DNA of 64,000 nucleotides from Tritrichomonas musculus. Its lineage: Eukaryota; Parabasalia; Tritrichomonadida; Tritrichomonadidae. A model generated the notes under the pieces. It did not search any database. It was not told the origin of the DNA and worked only from the letters and a program-made list of their open reading frames with translations. Location: the NCBI GenBank assembly GCA_039105265.1, contig JAPFFF010000008.1:1922001-1986000 (forward strand). Reading direction: 5' to 3'. Each line of letters begins with the position of its first letter. Position 1 is the stretch's first letter. Shown here in pieces: positions 22,392-34,969 of the stretch. Made by a program: the position numbers and the translations under genes.

Positions 22392-24443
22392 ATGAGTGGG
22401 AATCCAACTTATTTATGTATTACAGGATTCAATGTTCAAGATCTCCATGTTGGTAAATATATCAAAACCCTAAGTAGCAAAGCCAAAAAATATACCGCTT
22501 ATCTTTCCCTTGCATCGTGGGGAGGTTTTCCGATAATTGCGTCTCAAATATCCCGTGAATCTCCAATAATTCACGAATTCCTCTCAGCGTTTATTACAGA
22601 GTATGATAATCATGATCAATTAGTTAAAGCCCTTTCAGAGCCAGGATCAACATTATATTATCTAATTGAATATACAGCACAATTTTATAACAGCAGTTCC
22701 AACTACCTTGGTATGGGTGATTCCAAGTTCATTCCCCGTTGTTCTCAAGAAGAAATAAGAAATGTTTTAAAAGATCAAAAACCTCATCTTACTGAACTTT
22801 TTGATAAATGCTCAGAATTGATGTATTCAACAACACCTTCATCCCTCCTCCAACTTGGTTTCAATCCAGTTGGGACCACAGCATATTATGAGCCATATGA
22901 TTTCACCGAAGATGAGCAACTAAAAATTGACAAAATTTTAAAAGAAAAAGGAATCCGCGTTGAAAACACGATTATCATTCGCAACTCAGAAAGAAACTGC
23001 TATGAAGTCTCAATTGCATCAATAGAAGTCGACCAAATAGGAATTGAAATTGGTGAATTAAACGGTCGCAAAGTTTATGTTACAAAAGGACGACATTCTG
23101 AAATATTGAAGAAGATTGTCCATTGGCTGCAACTTGCACGCGAAAATGCAGAAAATGACAAGCAAAAAGAGATGCTTCTTGATTTGATTGAATACTATCA
23201 AACAGGTTCTGTTGAGAAGCATGAAGACTTCAGCGAAAAGTGGGTCAACGATAGAAATATGACGGTTGAAATGCATCATGGTTTCATTGAGTCATATCGT
23301 GATCCAGCTGGTGTTCGTTGTGAATATGAAGGTTTTGTATCTGTTGTTGATAAAGAAGCAAGTGAATGTCTTCACGAATATGTAAAAAACTCTGCAAAAA
23401 TATTGTCTCTCATGCCTTACCCGAAAGAATATGAGAGAAAGATCTTTCAGCCTCCTTCTTACGATGCTATTAACTGTCTAACCTTCTGTGGACCGACAAT
23501 TTACACTGGCATCAATCTTCCAAATTATGACAAAATCAGATTGAATGTTGGATTTAAGAATGTCAGTCTTCCAAACGTGATGGGATCCAAACCCAAAGTA
23601 TTGTCTTCTTATGCGTTTTTGAAGCCAGAACAAGCACAACTTCTTCTTTCTTGTGTCGCTGAAATAGACAACTTTAAGGTTGCTTCACATGAATTGTTTG
23701 GTCATGGATCAGCAAAGATTTTCACTCGTGAAGACGTTGTTGGCAAGAAAGTTGTTGATTTGTTAGATCCAACTCGTTTTGTTACAACTTATTATGAAGA
23801 TGGAGTTGGTTTTGATGAGTCATTTGGCGCCATTGCACCTCTTTATGAAGAATGTCGTGCTGATACAACTGCAATTTATCTTTCCTTTAAGAAAGAAGCT
23901 TTGGATATCTTCAAAGTTCCTCCCGAAAAACAAAAAGATTTCACTCTTTGCCAAATCTTGTTCATGGTCAACACAGCAATGAAGAATTTGTACTTCTATT
24001 CCCCTGATACAAAGAAATGGTTACAATCACATTCAGCTGCTCGTTTTGCTATTTTTAAGTCACTTTTAAATTGGGGAAATGGCTCTGTTCAATTGATCAA
24101 AAACGATCAAAATGAATACATTGTTTGGGTTGATCCTGACAATTTGGATGGATGCTATGAAGCTATCAAAAAGTTATTGGTTCATTTGAACTATTACAAA
24201 TCTACTGCACAAGTTAAAAAGGGGAAGGAATTCTTCCAAGATCTCATCTCGTTTGACGATAAATGGCTGAAGATAAGAGAATATGCAATTACTAAGAAAT
24301 CAAGAAAAGGTGTCTTTTGTCAATCAGTCGTGAGAAAGACAAAGAATGGAGAATATGAATTGAAAGAAGTTTCTAATGATCCAAAAACGATTCTTGATTG
24401 TGCTGAAACAATCATAAATAATGTAAAATTGGCCCTTGAGTAA
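22392..24443 (+). CDS. Dipeptidyl peptidase III (family M49 zinc peptidase)
   Basis: Encodes 683 aa, close to the usual size of DPP III. It carries the family's unusual zinc motif HELFGH at residues 433-438 (HExxxH, with an extra residue compared with most zinc peptidases) and the second motif EECRAD at 486-491, which supplies the third zinc ligand. Other DPP III landmarks are FCGPTIYTGINLPNYD and KVLSSYAFLKPEQAQLL. The enzyme removes dipeptides from the N-terminus of short peptides in the cytosol. No signal peptide is seen. The gene looks complete: ATG after a T-rich leader, TAA at 24441-24443. It lies head to head with the ABC pseudogene, about 185 bp away. Trichomonads live on host protein, so a role in late peptide breakdown is plausible. 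Confidence 0.96.
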   Translation: MSGNPTYLCITGFNVQDLHVGKYIKTLSSKAKKYTAYLSLASWGGFPIIASQISRESPIIHEFLSAFITEYDNHDQLVKALSEPGSTLYYLIEYTAQFYNSSSNYLGMGDSKFIPRCSQEEIRNVLKDQKPHLTELFDKCSELMYSTTPSSLLQLGFNPVGTTAYYEPYDFTEDEQLKIDKILKEKGIRVENTIIIRNSERNCYEVSIASIEVDQIGIEIGELNGRKVYVTKGRHSEILKKIVHWLQLARENAENDKQKEMLLDLIEYYQTGSVEKHEDFSEKWVNDRNMTVEMHHGFIESYRDPAGVRCEYEGFVSVVDKEASECLHEYVKNSAKILSLMPYPKEYERKIFQPPSYDAINCLTFCGPTIYTGINLPNYDKIRLNVGFKNVSLPNVMGSKPKVLSSYAFLKPEQAQLLLSCVAEIDNFKVASHELFGHGSAKIFTREDVVGKKVVDLLDPTRFVTTYYEDGVGFDESFGAIAPLYEECRADTTAIYLSFKKEALDIFKVPPEKQKDFTLCQILFMVNTAMKNLYFYSPDTKKWLQSHSAARFAIFKSLLNWGNGSVQLIKNDQNEYIVWVDPDNLDGCYEAIKKLLVHLNYYKSTAQVKKGKEFFQDLISFDDKWLKIREYAITKKSRKGVFCQSVVRKTKNGEYELKEVSNDPKTILDCAETIINNVKLALE

Positions 24444-24590
24444 TTTTGAAAGCACAATTTCATTAATGAATAAATTAATAAAAAAAAGCTTTTATTATGT
24501 TTATTTTTATATTAAAAGCATCAAGGAAAATGAATACTTTGCAAGTTTTAGTTCATTAAATTATTAAATGTTTTAAAATAATTTTAAATA

Positions 24591-25895
24591 TTAAATGATT
24601 TTACCATAAAATTCAATCGAATTCAGTAGTAAATAATCATTATTATCCCAGTTTTTTTCTAGTTGTTGAATTCGAAGATATTTAATTGGTTCATCTTTGT
24701 GTTCGCTGTTTGAAATATGGAACAGATGGGCATGTGCTTCTCCTTTTAGTTCACTGTTGTTTGTCCGCGAGTCGAGTGGAATCCACTTTTGTTTATCATT
24801 AGATCCTTCAATTTTCCATGTTTTTAAACGCTTATAATCATTACTATTGTAAGCTCTGATGATGTAATCTGATGGAATCACCTGATGTTTTTTGAATTCA
24901 AAACAAATCCACGAATTTGGTGAATTGTGCGTTTCGAACCAATTTTCTTTGTCATCATATTGAAGAAGATTGAATGGATCGTATCAAGTTGATTCAGAAT
25001 AAGTGATGTCGAGTTCATCTTGGATGTTTCCGTTCGTTTGAAGATAGTTAAAAATTCCATCAATTTCATCTTTTTTAGGCTGAATTTCAACTGGGAATCG
25101 AGGAGACAGATACTCGTGCCTGCCTTTCACTGGTTCGTTCGTTTTGATTTCCTGCTCAAGGCGGGTGGCAATTGAAGACCACAAAATGCTGTCCATGTCA
25201 CTGAAATCAAACTTTTCAATGAATCCTTTCATGCATGACGAGCTGACACTGATGAATTCAACATAGTCGTACAATACCGAATACTTCACATCACGTTTGT
25301 AAAGTTCGTTGACAACTTCAACGAGCTCGTCTTCTGTTTCAAGCTTCAGTTTTGGATCTCTCACTACTTCCTCAATGATTCCGAAATCAAAGTCGTAATC
25401 GCCTTCTTTGATTTTGGTCAAAAGTTCACCTTTGAGGTCATGGAAATGTGATATGAAAAAATCAATTTCTTCTTTAATTTGCTTTGACTAGATTTGTGGA
25501 TGTTTTTGGTGCTTTTTCAGACGTGGGAAAATATTGTCAAGAGTGATTTCTTCGTTTTCAAATTCACTTTTAATCTCTATAAAAATTTTGTTGATTTCTA
25601 GAGTTTCGATGACTTCTGTAATAAAGGGAAGATCTTCTTCTGAAAATTGTTGGGATTCGAAGTTTATGAGCTTGAGGATCTTGTTAAAATCTCCTTGTAT
25701 TTCTGTATTGATTAAAAATTCATTGATTGTGGGATCACTTAAATGTATTTTGGATATTTTTTGTGATAACAAATCAGCTGCCAATGTGCTTGTTTTAAAC
25801 CTTTCTGAATTGACAATAAACGTGAAATCCTTCTGATAATTCTGGAATGGGACATGTATAACTGAATCAGTCTGAAGTTTTATGGTATTTTCCAT
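24591..25895 (-). pseudogene. BTB-like / F5-8 type C (discoidin) protein, two in-frame stops
   Basis: One minus-strand frame from ATG 25895 to TAA at 24591 encodes about 434 codons. The N-terminus FTFIVNSERFKTSTLAADLLSQKISKIHLSDPTINEF is the BTB-like module common in trichomonads. A helical middle follows. The C-terminus YDPFNLLQYDDKENWFETHN, SWICFEFKKHQVIPSDY, WKIEGSNDKQKWIPLD and LRIQQLEKNWDNNDYLLLNSIEFYG is a discoidin-type (F5/8C) carbohydrate-binding domain. Stops TAG (25488-25490) and TGA (24984-24986) interrupt it without any frameshift. The second lies just before YDPFNLL, where relatives have Gly or Glu. The length and order match intact trichomonad relatives, so this is a young pseudogene or a readthrough case. 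Confidence 0.85.
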
Positions 25896-26726
25896 TTTTC
25901 TTGAAATTTTTGAAATTTTATCTCAAATATTTCATAAAAAAGCTTTTTTTTACGAATGTATTTAAGATTTTGTTTTATTTATTTTAATATTAGCATTTAT
26001 TATAATGATTGCTATTTATTAAAATAAAGATAATACCAAGTTATGAATTATTTATTTGATATTGGGATAAATTTATCTTGATAGTATCAAGTTGATACTA
26101 TTGAAAGCATTCAATTCATTCAAAAATAAAAAACAAAATTTATGCAATTTTAAAAGAATCTATTAAATTATAAATGATATATATAGTATATAATTAATTT
26201 AATATTAAACTGGCTTGTATATAATTTTTGAATATAAATATTTCATGAAAAATATATGTTTAAAACCATAAAAAAACATTCAAATTTAAAAATTTTTAAT
26301 AAAATTAAAATATCTAAACATATGCCTCGTTTTATCAATATATTTAGGGTGTGATATATATAACTATTTATTAATAAAATATAAAATTAATATATTAAAT
26401 TGAAACCTAATAAATAATGATTTAAGCCTGATAGCATTCGCAAACCTACCTTTACTATTATTTTTATGCTCTCAATATTTTTCTGAACATAATTATTGAA
26501 TTTATTGAATTAATTGTATGAGTTAAATGAAAAAAGTATTTCAGGTATAAGTAATTCCATAAATATCCTTTTATTAAAATGATAATATCTTAAAATTATC
26601 ATAAAAATGTCATAAAAATTATTTTATTAAAATAATATTAAATAAAATTGCTATTTGTTACTTCATTGAATGCGATACTCTTAATTATTTGATTCAATAG
26701 CTCGAAAGCCTAAGCAAAAATCTTTA
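25896..26726. other. Intergenic AT-rich stretch
   Basis: No gene seen; long AT-only stretches between divergent genes. Confidence 0.5.
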
Positions 26727-27782
26727 ATGTCTAATGATGACTTTAATATCCAAAATATTTCATATCAAGATGATTTTAACAAAGAAGAAAAGCCATTTAT
26801 GCCAGAAAATCTTGTAAAAGCAGGCGTTCCTTTTCTAACAAATTATCAAGGATTATTTGGAAAATCCCCTTTTTGGTTTGTGAAAAATGATAGTTTTGCT
26901 GGAATCCATTTCAATCATATGCAAATGTCGCTTTGGCATATAGTACTTCACATTTCATTGCTCTCATCGATTTATACATGGAAAAAATTAGTTTACGATC
27001 ACTATTTTGAAGAGATCAATTATTATTTTTATTTTATGGTAGTGATATATACAACAATGGCAATTAGTATGTTAAGAACTATTTTTATGAATCCAGGATA
27101 TCTTCCTTTTTTTTATCCGGCTCAAACTGACAGAAAAGAATTTACAAAAGAAGAATTTCGCTTAGGCTATGCATGCCAACAAGAACAATATGATTGGGTA
27201 AAAAAGCAAAAGAGGCCAAATCGGTCATGTTTTTCTGAAAGAGTTGGTTACATTGTTATGAGACCAGATCATTATTGTGGTTGGGTTACAAATTGGATTG
27301 GATATCGAAACCATCGATATTTTATAATTTTTACTACATGTGCTTCAATATATGTAGATGTAATATTTTTCAATGTCTGCCATATGTTTTATTATCATAG
27401 AAAAGAACATACTTTGATCGGTTACATACTCATGGTTTGTTTTTCTGCCTTTTTCGGCTTGCTTTTTTCTCTTCAAGCATATTTTCAATATAAACGAATT
27501 TCAATAAACATAACTTTATTAGAATTAATGAAGAGACAAGTTCCTTATTACGATCGTGGTTGCCTAAATAACTGGTCTGAAATTTGTGGTTCAAAGAAAT
27601 TAATTTGTCTTTGGCCTTTCCCTTGCATCTCTTTGAAACCTGGATATAACGTGTTCAATTACCCGGAATACGTCGGTCCTTCTGTCGAAAAAAGAGAGCC
27701 GCTGCTGACAAATGAAGAAGACAAAAAAGATAAAGATGAAAAAAAGTTAGGTGGAAATGACAACGCTCTTTCTTTGTTATGA
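26727..27782 (+). CDS. DHHC-family protein S-acyltransferase with a DHYC active site
   Basis: Encodes 351 aa with four hydrophobic segments, two before and two after a central cysteine-rich-like domain. The domain ends RPDHYCGWVTNWIGYRNHRYF, matching the DHHC consensus (MDHHCPWVNNCVGxxNHRYF) with DHYC in place of DHHC. DHYC is active in some yeast palmitoyltransferases. Most of the other conserved zinc-binding Cys/His residues are missing (the region before reads KRPNRSCFSERVGYIVM), so the zinc fold is reduced and activity is uncertain. The C-terminus is charged (EEDKKDKDEKK). It should lie in endomembranes and acylate cysteines of membrane proteins. A small relic of this gene's 3' part lies at 45350-45411. 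Confidence 0.85.
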   Translation: MSNDDFNIQNISYQDDFNKEEKPFMPENLVKAGVPFLTNYQGLFGKSPFWFVKNDSFAGIHFNHMQMSLWHIVLHISLLSSIYTWKKLVYDHYFEEINYYFYFMVVIYTTMAISMLRTIFMNPGYLPFFYPAQTDRKEFTKEEFRLGYACQQEQYDWVKKQKRPNRSCFSERVGYIVMRPDHYCGWVTNWIGYRNHRYFIIFTTCASIYVDVIFFNVCHMFYYHRKEHTLIGYILMVCFSAFFGLLFSLQAYFQYKRISINITLLELMKRQVPYYDRGCLNNWSEICGSKKLICLWPFPCISLKPGYNVFNYPEYVGPSVEKREPLLTNEEDKKDKDEKKLGGNDNALSLL

Positions 27783-28234
27783 AAATAAATACCAAAATAA
27801 AAATCAGCATTCACTTGTTTTATTATATAAAAATTCTACAGGGTGCGACATTCAAGTCGGGCCCAAATTTTAAATTGAATATAAACTGCAAAAAAAGATT
27901 CAAAATTGAATTAAATCAATCTGTAGATTTTTTCTGATTTTTTGCCAAATTATATTTTATATTTATCTCAATAATTATTTTATTTATATGAATATAAAAT
28001 TATAATATAATAATATAAATATAAATTATAAATAATCAAATATTAGATTACTTTTAAATTTTGCTCTTTTTCAAGATATGTGCATATAAAAATTTTTATT
28101 TAATAACGGATTTTTTTGAATTCACATTCAATATTTTGAATTCACAAATTTCTATTGTCATTTAAAAAACGTATATGGCCAAATAAATTATGAAAAAAAA
28201 AAAATTATTTTTATTTTTCGTTGTTTCTCCCGAA
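27783..28234. other. Intergenic AT-rich stretch
   Basis: No gene seen. The in-frame ATG at 28190 precedes 28235 but adds a Lys/Phe-rich leader lacking in paralogues. Confidence 0.5.
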
Positions 28235-31200
28235 ATGGAAATTGAAGAATACTTAAACAAAATGCAATTGGTGCAAAGATCAATTTTAAATTTAATTGAA
28301 TCTCATTCGAACGAAAAAAGAAAATATGATGATTTCGTTAAATTATTAAATGAATTAAAAATCGCAGAAAATATAAATGACTTCAAATTATTTCTTTACT
28401 TATTATTACATATATATTCATTTCATCACTATTCACCAAGTTTTTTCGACTATATTAAACAAATATTATTATTATATAAAGATAAAATCCACGAATATTA
28501 CTCAAATCGAGAGATATTTTCCATTTTCCAAGATAATTATGATGTTCTCTTATATTTAATTGAATCAAAGATGTTAATATTAGATGAAAATATTGCCAAT
28601 CAAATAATACCTCATTATATTCACAAATATTTTTTACCAGAAATAAACCCCTTTTTACTCGCAAAGAAAGGAAAAGCAGAACCAATTCCAGCCGATTATA
28701 AAACAAAACGAGCCCAAACGCAATCAAAAACTCCTCTTATGCAAATCTTCATCAAAGATTCCGTTACAGAATTTGATGTCTATGTTAAAAAGCAAAAATC
28801 AGGTTTTCTCAATAAATCAATTGATCCTACAGAATTTGAAACAAATGTTTTTCTAAGAAGTAAGTATCGTGTTTCATTAATTCAATATGCTGCATTCTAC
28901 GGTTCAGTCAAAATACTCCAATATTTGCTCAAAGAAAATGTTGAAACTGACCATTCTTTATGGATATTTGCAATTTACTCAAATAATCAAAAAATAATTG
29001 AAATTCTTGAAAAAACCGAAATTAAAATGTATCCTGAAAATTGCTATCTTGAAGCAATTAAATGCTATCATATTGATATGGCAAATTACATTAAAAATAA
29101 ATATTTGGCTGATAAATCAATCGACATTTCTCTAAAGTGCTTGGAATTCTATAATTTTGAATTCATTCAAAAAGATATAATTAATGCTTCTGTTTTTCAT
29201 TTACTATGCAAATATGATTATATATCATTTGTTAAAGCTTTACTTCAAGATCAAAGTATAGATGTTAATGCAAAAGACATTCGGAATCAACTTTTTCAAT
29301 GAAATTGAATTATTTGTTTTTCAATACAATTTAATATCAACTTTTTCAATAGAATTCACAAATTTGTTTTTCAATGAAATTTAAAATTTGAATTTTATGC
29401 TGAAATTTTGATTTTAGCTTTTTCAATAGAATTTTATCACAATTTTTTCAATTTTATTTCAAAATCTAATAATTAAATCATGTTAAAATTATAAAATTTG
29501 AATAAAAGACCATTATACATTGCTGTTATTAATTATCATGTTGAACTTGTTAAATTTTTGTTAAGCCTTGACAAGACCGATATAAATTCTTTAAGCGTTT
29601 TATATTGAATATTTTTATTATATTCAAACAAAATGTTTAAACTTATAATATTTCAACAATTATTTAATAATATTTTAATAAACATGTAATTTTATGACAT
29701 TTAACAATTAGAGAATTCATTACATTTAACTTTATGAATTTTAATGAAATTCATATATAATTCAATTAATACAATTTAGTAAAAAGTATTGTAATAGAAT
29801 TCAATCAAAATAATAATTCAATGGAGTTTTAAAAAAAAATTTTTAATTATATTCAAAATTTAATAATTTCATGAAACACCATTGTTTTTTGCTGTTAGAG
29901 AAAATGAAATTGAAATGGTCAAGCTTTTATTAAGCGATCCAAGAACTGATCCTAATATTTCAAGAGTTTTAATTATTAAATTTATCATATTTCATTTACA
30001 ATTATTTTAATAAAATTCAGCAATAAATCATTTTAATCAAATTTAACAAAAATAAAATTCAATGAAATTTGCAATCATATTATTCAATTCAATTCATATT
30101 CAATTAATTCAATGATATTTCATAAAAAATATTTTTTTTTTATATAATTTAAATATTATAAATTTAATAGCGTTATATAAAATATATTTTAATGATATTT
30201 TTTATAAAAATAATTTAATAGCATTTTTCAAAAAAAATGATTTAATAGAATTTAACAAAAATAATTATTTAATGGAATTCCACAAATTAAAAATTCAATG
30301 GAATTTATTAACAAAAAATTCATACAATTCAAAATATTTTTTTAAATACAATTTATCATTCAAATTATATAATAGCATTTAACAATACAAAAATTAATGA
30401 AATTTAAAAGTTTTTAATTCATAAAATTTAATATAAATTATATTTAATTATATTTAATTTTCAACATTATATAATATTAAAAAATTACAAAATTAATCAA
30501 CCCCCCTTATATATTGCAGTCAAAAATGAAAATGTAGAAATGGTCAAACTTTTATTAAGTAATGAAAAAATTGATCCAAATGCTTTGCTCGTTTTATTCT
30601 GAAAATCAATTATATAATTCCATGATTTATATTTAAATGAAATTCAAAAGTCCAACAATTCAATAACATTTTAAAACATATAATTTGATTACGTTTGTCA
30701 AAAATAATTTAATTACATTTATCAATAAATCTTTAAATAGAATTTAAAAAATACCAAATTCAATGAAATTCATTCTCAAATAATTCAATGGAATTCAAGA
30801 ATAATATCATTTAATTATATTTATCAAACAACATTTTTAATATCGTTTAAAAACATATAATTCAATGAAGTTTAAAAACAAAATTTAATTACATTCAAAA
30901 GTATTCAATTCAATCAAATTTAATATCAAATAATTCAATCAAATTCAATAACATATTTTAATGAAATTCAATTTTCAATATTTTTAATCCTGTTTTTATA
31001 AAAAAATAATTTAACAACATTCAATAGCAAATAATTAAATTGCATTCTACATCAAATTATTCTATTTCATTCCAAAATAATAAATTCAATACTATTTCAA
31101 CACAAAAAATTCAATACAATTCAATATTAAAAATTAAACAAAATTCATAAATAAATAATTCTATACAATTTCTATTTTGAAAATTAAATGTAATTCTTTT

Positions 31201-31884
31201 TATGCATATATTAATAGCACACCACTATTTTTGGCAGTTGATAAAGGAAATGTAGAAATAGTCAAACTTTTAATAAGAAATAAAAGTCTTAATCCTAATA
31301 TTAAGTATACAATTCAATATAAACGAATTTAATTATGTTAAAAAAAATATTTTTATCACATTCAGCGATTAATATTTAAATGACGTTTAATTAATAAATG
31401 AATTAATGAAATTCATAACATATAATTAAATTGCATTCATTTTTAAAAGTTTGAATAACATTTCAGCATCAAATATTTAAACAACATTCAATAATCTATA
31501 ATTTAATAGAATTTAATGATAAATAATTTAATATAATTCTAAATAAATAGTTTAATTGGATTCTAGATAAATAATTTAATGAAATTCATCTTTTATAATT
31601 GTAAATGAAATTTTAAGTAAATAGATTTAACCTTATTTAATGATGAAATTTAATATGCTTACACCACTTCATAAAGCTGTTGAAAAAGAAAACATTCCTA
31701 TTATTAAACTTCTGTTAAAATTGCCAAACATTGATACAACTATTAAAAACGGCATTTTTTAAGATAATTTTTATTCAATTTACAAATGCAATTTCTAATG
31801 GTTTTCACTTTAAATATCTTTTGAAAAACTCCATTACAATGCGCCAAAAAGAAAGAGATTCAGGAGTTATTTAAACCTAAATAA
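28235..31884 (+). CDS. Ankyrin-repeat protein with trichomonad N-terminal domain, interrupted by six AT-rich inserts
   Basis: ATG 28235 (MEIEEYLNKMQLVQRSILN) matches the paralogue starts. Module 1 (28235-29284) is the N-terminal domain with LIQYAAFYGSVKILQYLL and IYSNNQKIIEILE (probably DUF3447). Ankyrin modules follow at 29501-29602, 29870-29971, 30495-30596, 31213-31314 and 31655-31759, and a cap (TPLQCAKKKEIQELFK) ends at TAA 31882-31884. The first four are exactly 102 nt; the fifth is 105. Each reads like TPLFFAVRENEIEMVKLLLSDPRTDPN. Inserts of 216, 267, 523, 616, 340 and about 65 nt carry many stops and consist of degenerate 24-26 bp repeats. The stop-free modules in between suggest the inserts are removed from the mRNA. 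If not, the gene would give only the 350-residue N-terminal part. Confidence 0.6.
29285..31824. repeat. Degenerate 24-26 bp repeat filling the ankyrin inserts
   Basis: Between modules the sequence is a run of imperfect units of the type AATTCAATGAAATTCAAAA plus about six AT bases (for example 30770-30960). The core TTCAATGRAATTYAAAA recurs in the inserts of the gene at 50820 and, as TTTCATGACATTCAAG, in the gene at 2756. Confidence 0.75.
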
Positions 31885-34800
31885 TTAAGAATCTTTACTT
31901 TAATAAATTCAAGATTTACAATTTATATTTTTGATATAAATTAATATTTTTTTTTTTTTTTTTTTTTTTTCCTTTTTCAAGTAATTAATCAAATAGATTT
32001 ATGATTTTTTATTTTCTCAGGAATTAAAATTATTATATAAGATATCGTATCAACATTTGAATGAAAAATGGCCTATTATAGTATGTTCAAAAATACAAAT
32101 GCAATAATTATAATAAAATATGAATATAGGTGGCGCAAGTGTCAAATTTTTTTAAATCTTCTGAATTTTTAATATATTTATCTCCTATTTATATGCTACA
32201 AAATAAAATAAATAAAGTTGAGATCGTTAGCGCCCTGGGAAATGAAAATCTTTTTTTTGAATAGTTTTATTAATTTTTTTTATTTTAAGTTTCTTTTGAA
32301 CTTTGAACTTTTCCCTTTCTACTACGAACAACAATTACTACCATTACGACAATTATTGCAAAAATGATAAATTTTTCGACATGTTATATAAATAGATCTT
32401 TAGAAAAATTGTCGTAATGGTAGTAATTGCATCTTTTTATCTTATAAAGGATTTAACAAAAAATCTCTTTTTTGAAATTTTAGTCTACTCTATTTTTGGC
32501 CAATATCAAAAAGAAATTTTGCAAACCCAATTCCTTTCATTAAAGCTAATTTCTCGTTTGTTTGTTGATTAATCAGTTATATACTATTCGAAGTTTTATA
32601 TGATCTCTTTCAGAATTCTCTTATCCTAATTTTCAAATGTTCTATTCCGCTCAAACTCAATTTTTTTTACTCAAAATACAATTTTTTGAAAAGAAATATC
32701 TAATAGATCTTTAGAAAAATTCTTTTTTAATCAGTCACATTATTACCTATTTTTTAAGTATAGATGGATTTATGTCATTTATCTAATATTAACTTATTCA
32801 TTTATTATGAATTTTTATATTAAAAACGCATAATTCAAATTATTATTAAGATATTTATATTTTTAAAATTTTTTGATTAAAAAATGTATATTAAAGATTG
32901 CCCCTATCTTAGATCTTTTTATAATTATATGAAGAATCCTTTATTATATAATTTTATGTTATTATTTTGTTTTATTCCATTGACTATTGCTCCATAATCT
33001 TCTTTCAATTTATTTTCAACTTATTAAATTTTTTTATTCTATTCAATTTTTTCAATACATGTTCAATAAATTTCATAAATCTCATTCAAATAATACGATA
33101 TTTTATATATTAGCTTATTATTTAATATTTTTCAGAAAATTGGCCCAAATTTGTCATTAGTTGTCAATATATATTATTATATAAATATATTAAAATTAAT
33201 TTAAATATATAATTTGATGAATATACTTACCAATTTTCAGATATAATTATTTTTTATATATTTAATTCAATTTAAATTTTCATCATTGAAAAAAATTCAA
33301 TGTATAATTTTAAGGTGAATAAATTAGCTTTAAAAAATTTATCAAATGGTCAAAATTGACCTCAAAGAATTTCATTCTCAATCCATTCAAAATAAAATTG
33401 GCTATATATCTAATCAATTTTTGCTTATAAGTCAATAACAAAAGAAATATAAAAATGATAAAAAAAGAATATCATTAAATATAAAATAAATAATGGAAAA
33501 TTTTGGAAATATTTAGTATGAATGGCAGTTAATATAACCAAACTGCATGTTTTTCTATTTTTCAAGTAGAAAAAGGAATTAAATAATGATAATTATTTAT
33601 TTATTTCTTCATGAAAGATCAATAAGGAGAAAAAATGTCAAAACAAAAAACTGAATAAATTATAATGATCTATTGCCTATGTTTCAGGGGAAATGCTTCT
33701 AATACATTTAATATATTGATATTTATTACATTAAATAAATAAGATAAAAATAATCATAGAATTCGTTTGTGATTATCATAAATCATAGAGAAAGTAATCG
33801 TATTAGAAGTAATAAAATTACTTCATTAAAAGAAAGAAATTCATATTTTTAATGCAAATAAAAGCTATTTAACACTCATTATTAATCTAAATCACAAACC
33901 ATATTTCAAATCAATATATATATACAACTATTTTAAATCAATATAATAATAGTAAATTACCAAAAAACAATAAAATAAAAATTTCATAATTAGCAAATAT
34001 TCATCATATAAACTTTTATTATTACTTTTATTGAATTTATTGAATGGATATTGAAAAAAATGAATGATTTATTTTTTTATTTTTCCTTAAATATATAAGT
34101 ATTTATTCATTTTGATAAATGTTATTGCTTTTTTCAAAAAATTGTTATTGATTAATGTATTATAGATTATAATCTATTTGAAGAAATTGAGAATTGGGAT
34201 AGGGGCAATTCAGGCTATTTAGAAAAAAGCTTTTTTGAATAAGAAGACTAGAAAATTCAAAATATCTCAATATTTTTTATATAATATTCAATTTAGTTTC
34301 TAAAATTTTGATATAAACATTTTTTTACATTTTATAAATTTGGTAATAATCAATAATAACATAAAAATTGTAGATAATGCTTCATTTTAATTGAATTTTT
34401 TTCTCAAAAACTGTAAGTCATATAGACTCAAGAAAGCATTAATGTAATGTTTACAATAGTATCTATCATATATTTTAAAGATAGACCTAAATATTGGCAG
34501 GATTTCTTTTTGACCTACTCTCCAAAAATGACCAATTTTACACTTTTGCATATAACTCCAAAATAAAATGATGAAATTTTGTTATTTATTTGATATATTT
34601 ATTGTTTATATATAATAGAGATGTATTTAACATATCTATTTATAGGCTTGTTAGGAAATTATTATTTAAAATAATGTTAAGTTATCATTTTAAAAAATTG
34701 TTAACTTATTAAAAATTTTTGGATTTTTTGTTAACAAAAAAAACGTGCAAAAATTTTCTCACTTGTAGAGATTCGGGGGTATATTCAGTTTGAATTTTAT

Positions 34801-34969
34801 TAGAAGAATCTATTATATTATGCAAAGAACTAATTTTACTTTTGTCTTTTTAAGTTTTTGATCATATTTTTTAGGTTTATCAAATATTTTTGCCTTTGAA
34901 AATTACGATTTTAAACAAAATTAATTTTTTATTTAAATAAAGGTACCCAAACTCTATTTTTTCGGACAA
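31885..34969. other. Gene-poor AT-rich region with a foldback
   Basis: No gene seen in 3.1 kb. A perfect 23-bp inverted pair (32332-32354 and 32407-32429, core ACCATTACGACAATT) forms a hairpin with a 52-nt loop, likely an old inverted-repeat element. A T tract lies at about 31950-31970. TAGATCTTTAGAAAAATT occurs twice (32393 and 32703). Confidence 0.6.
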
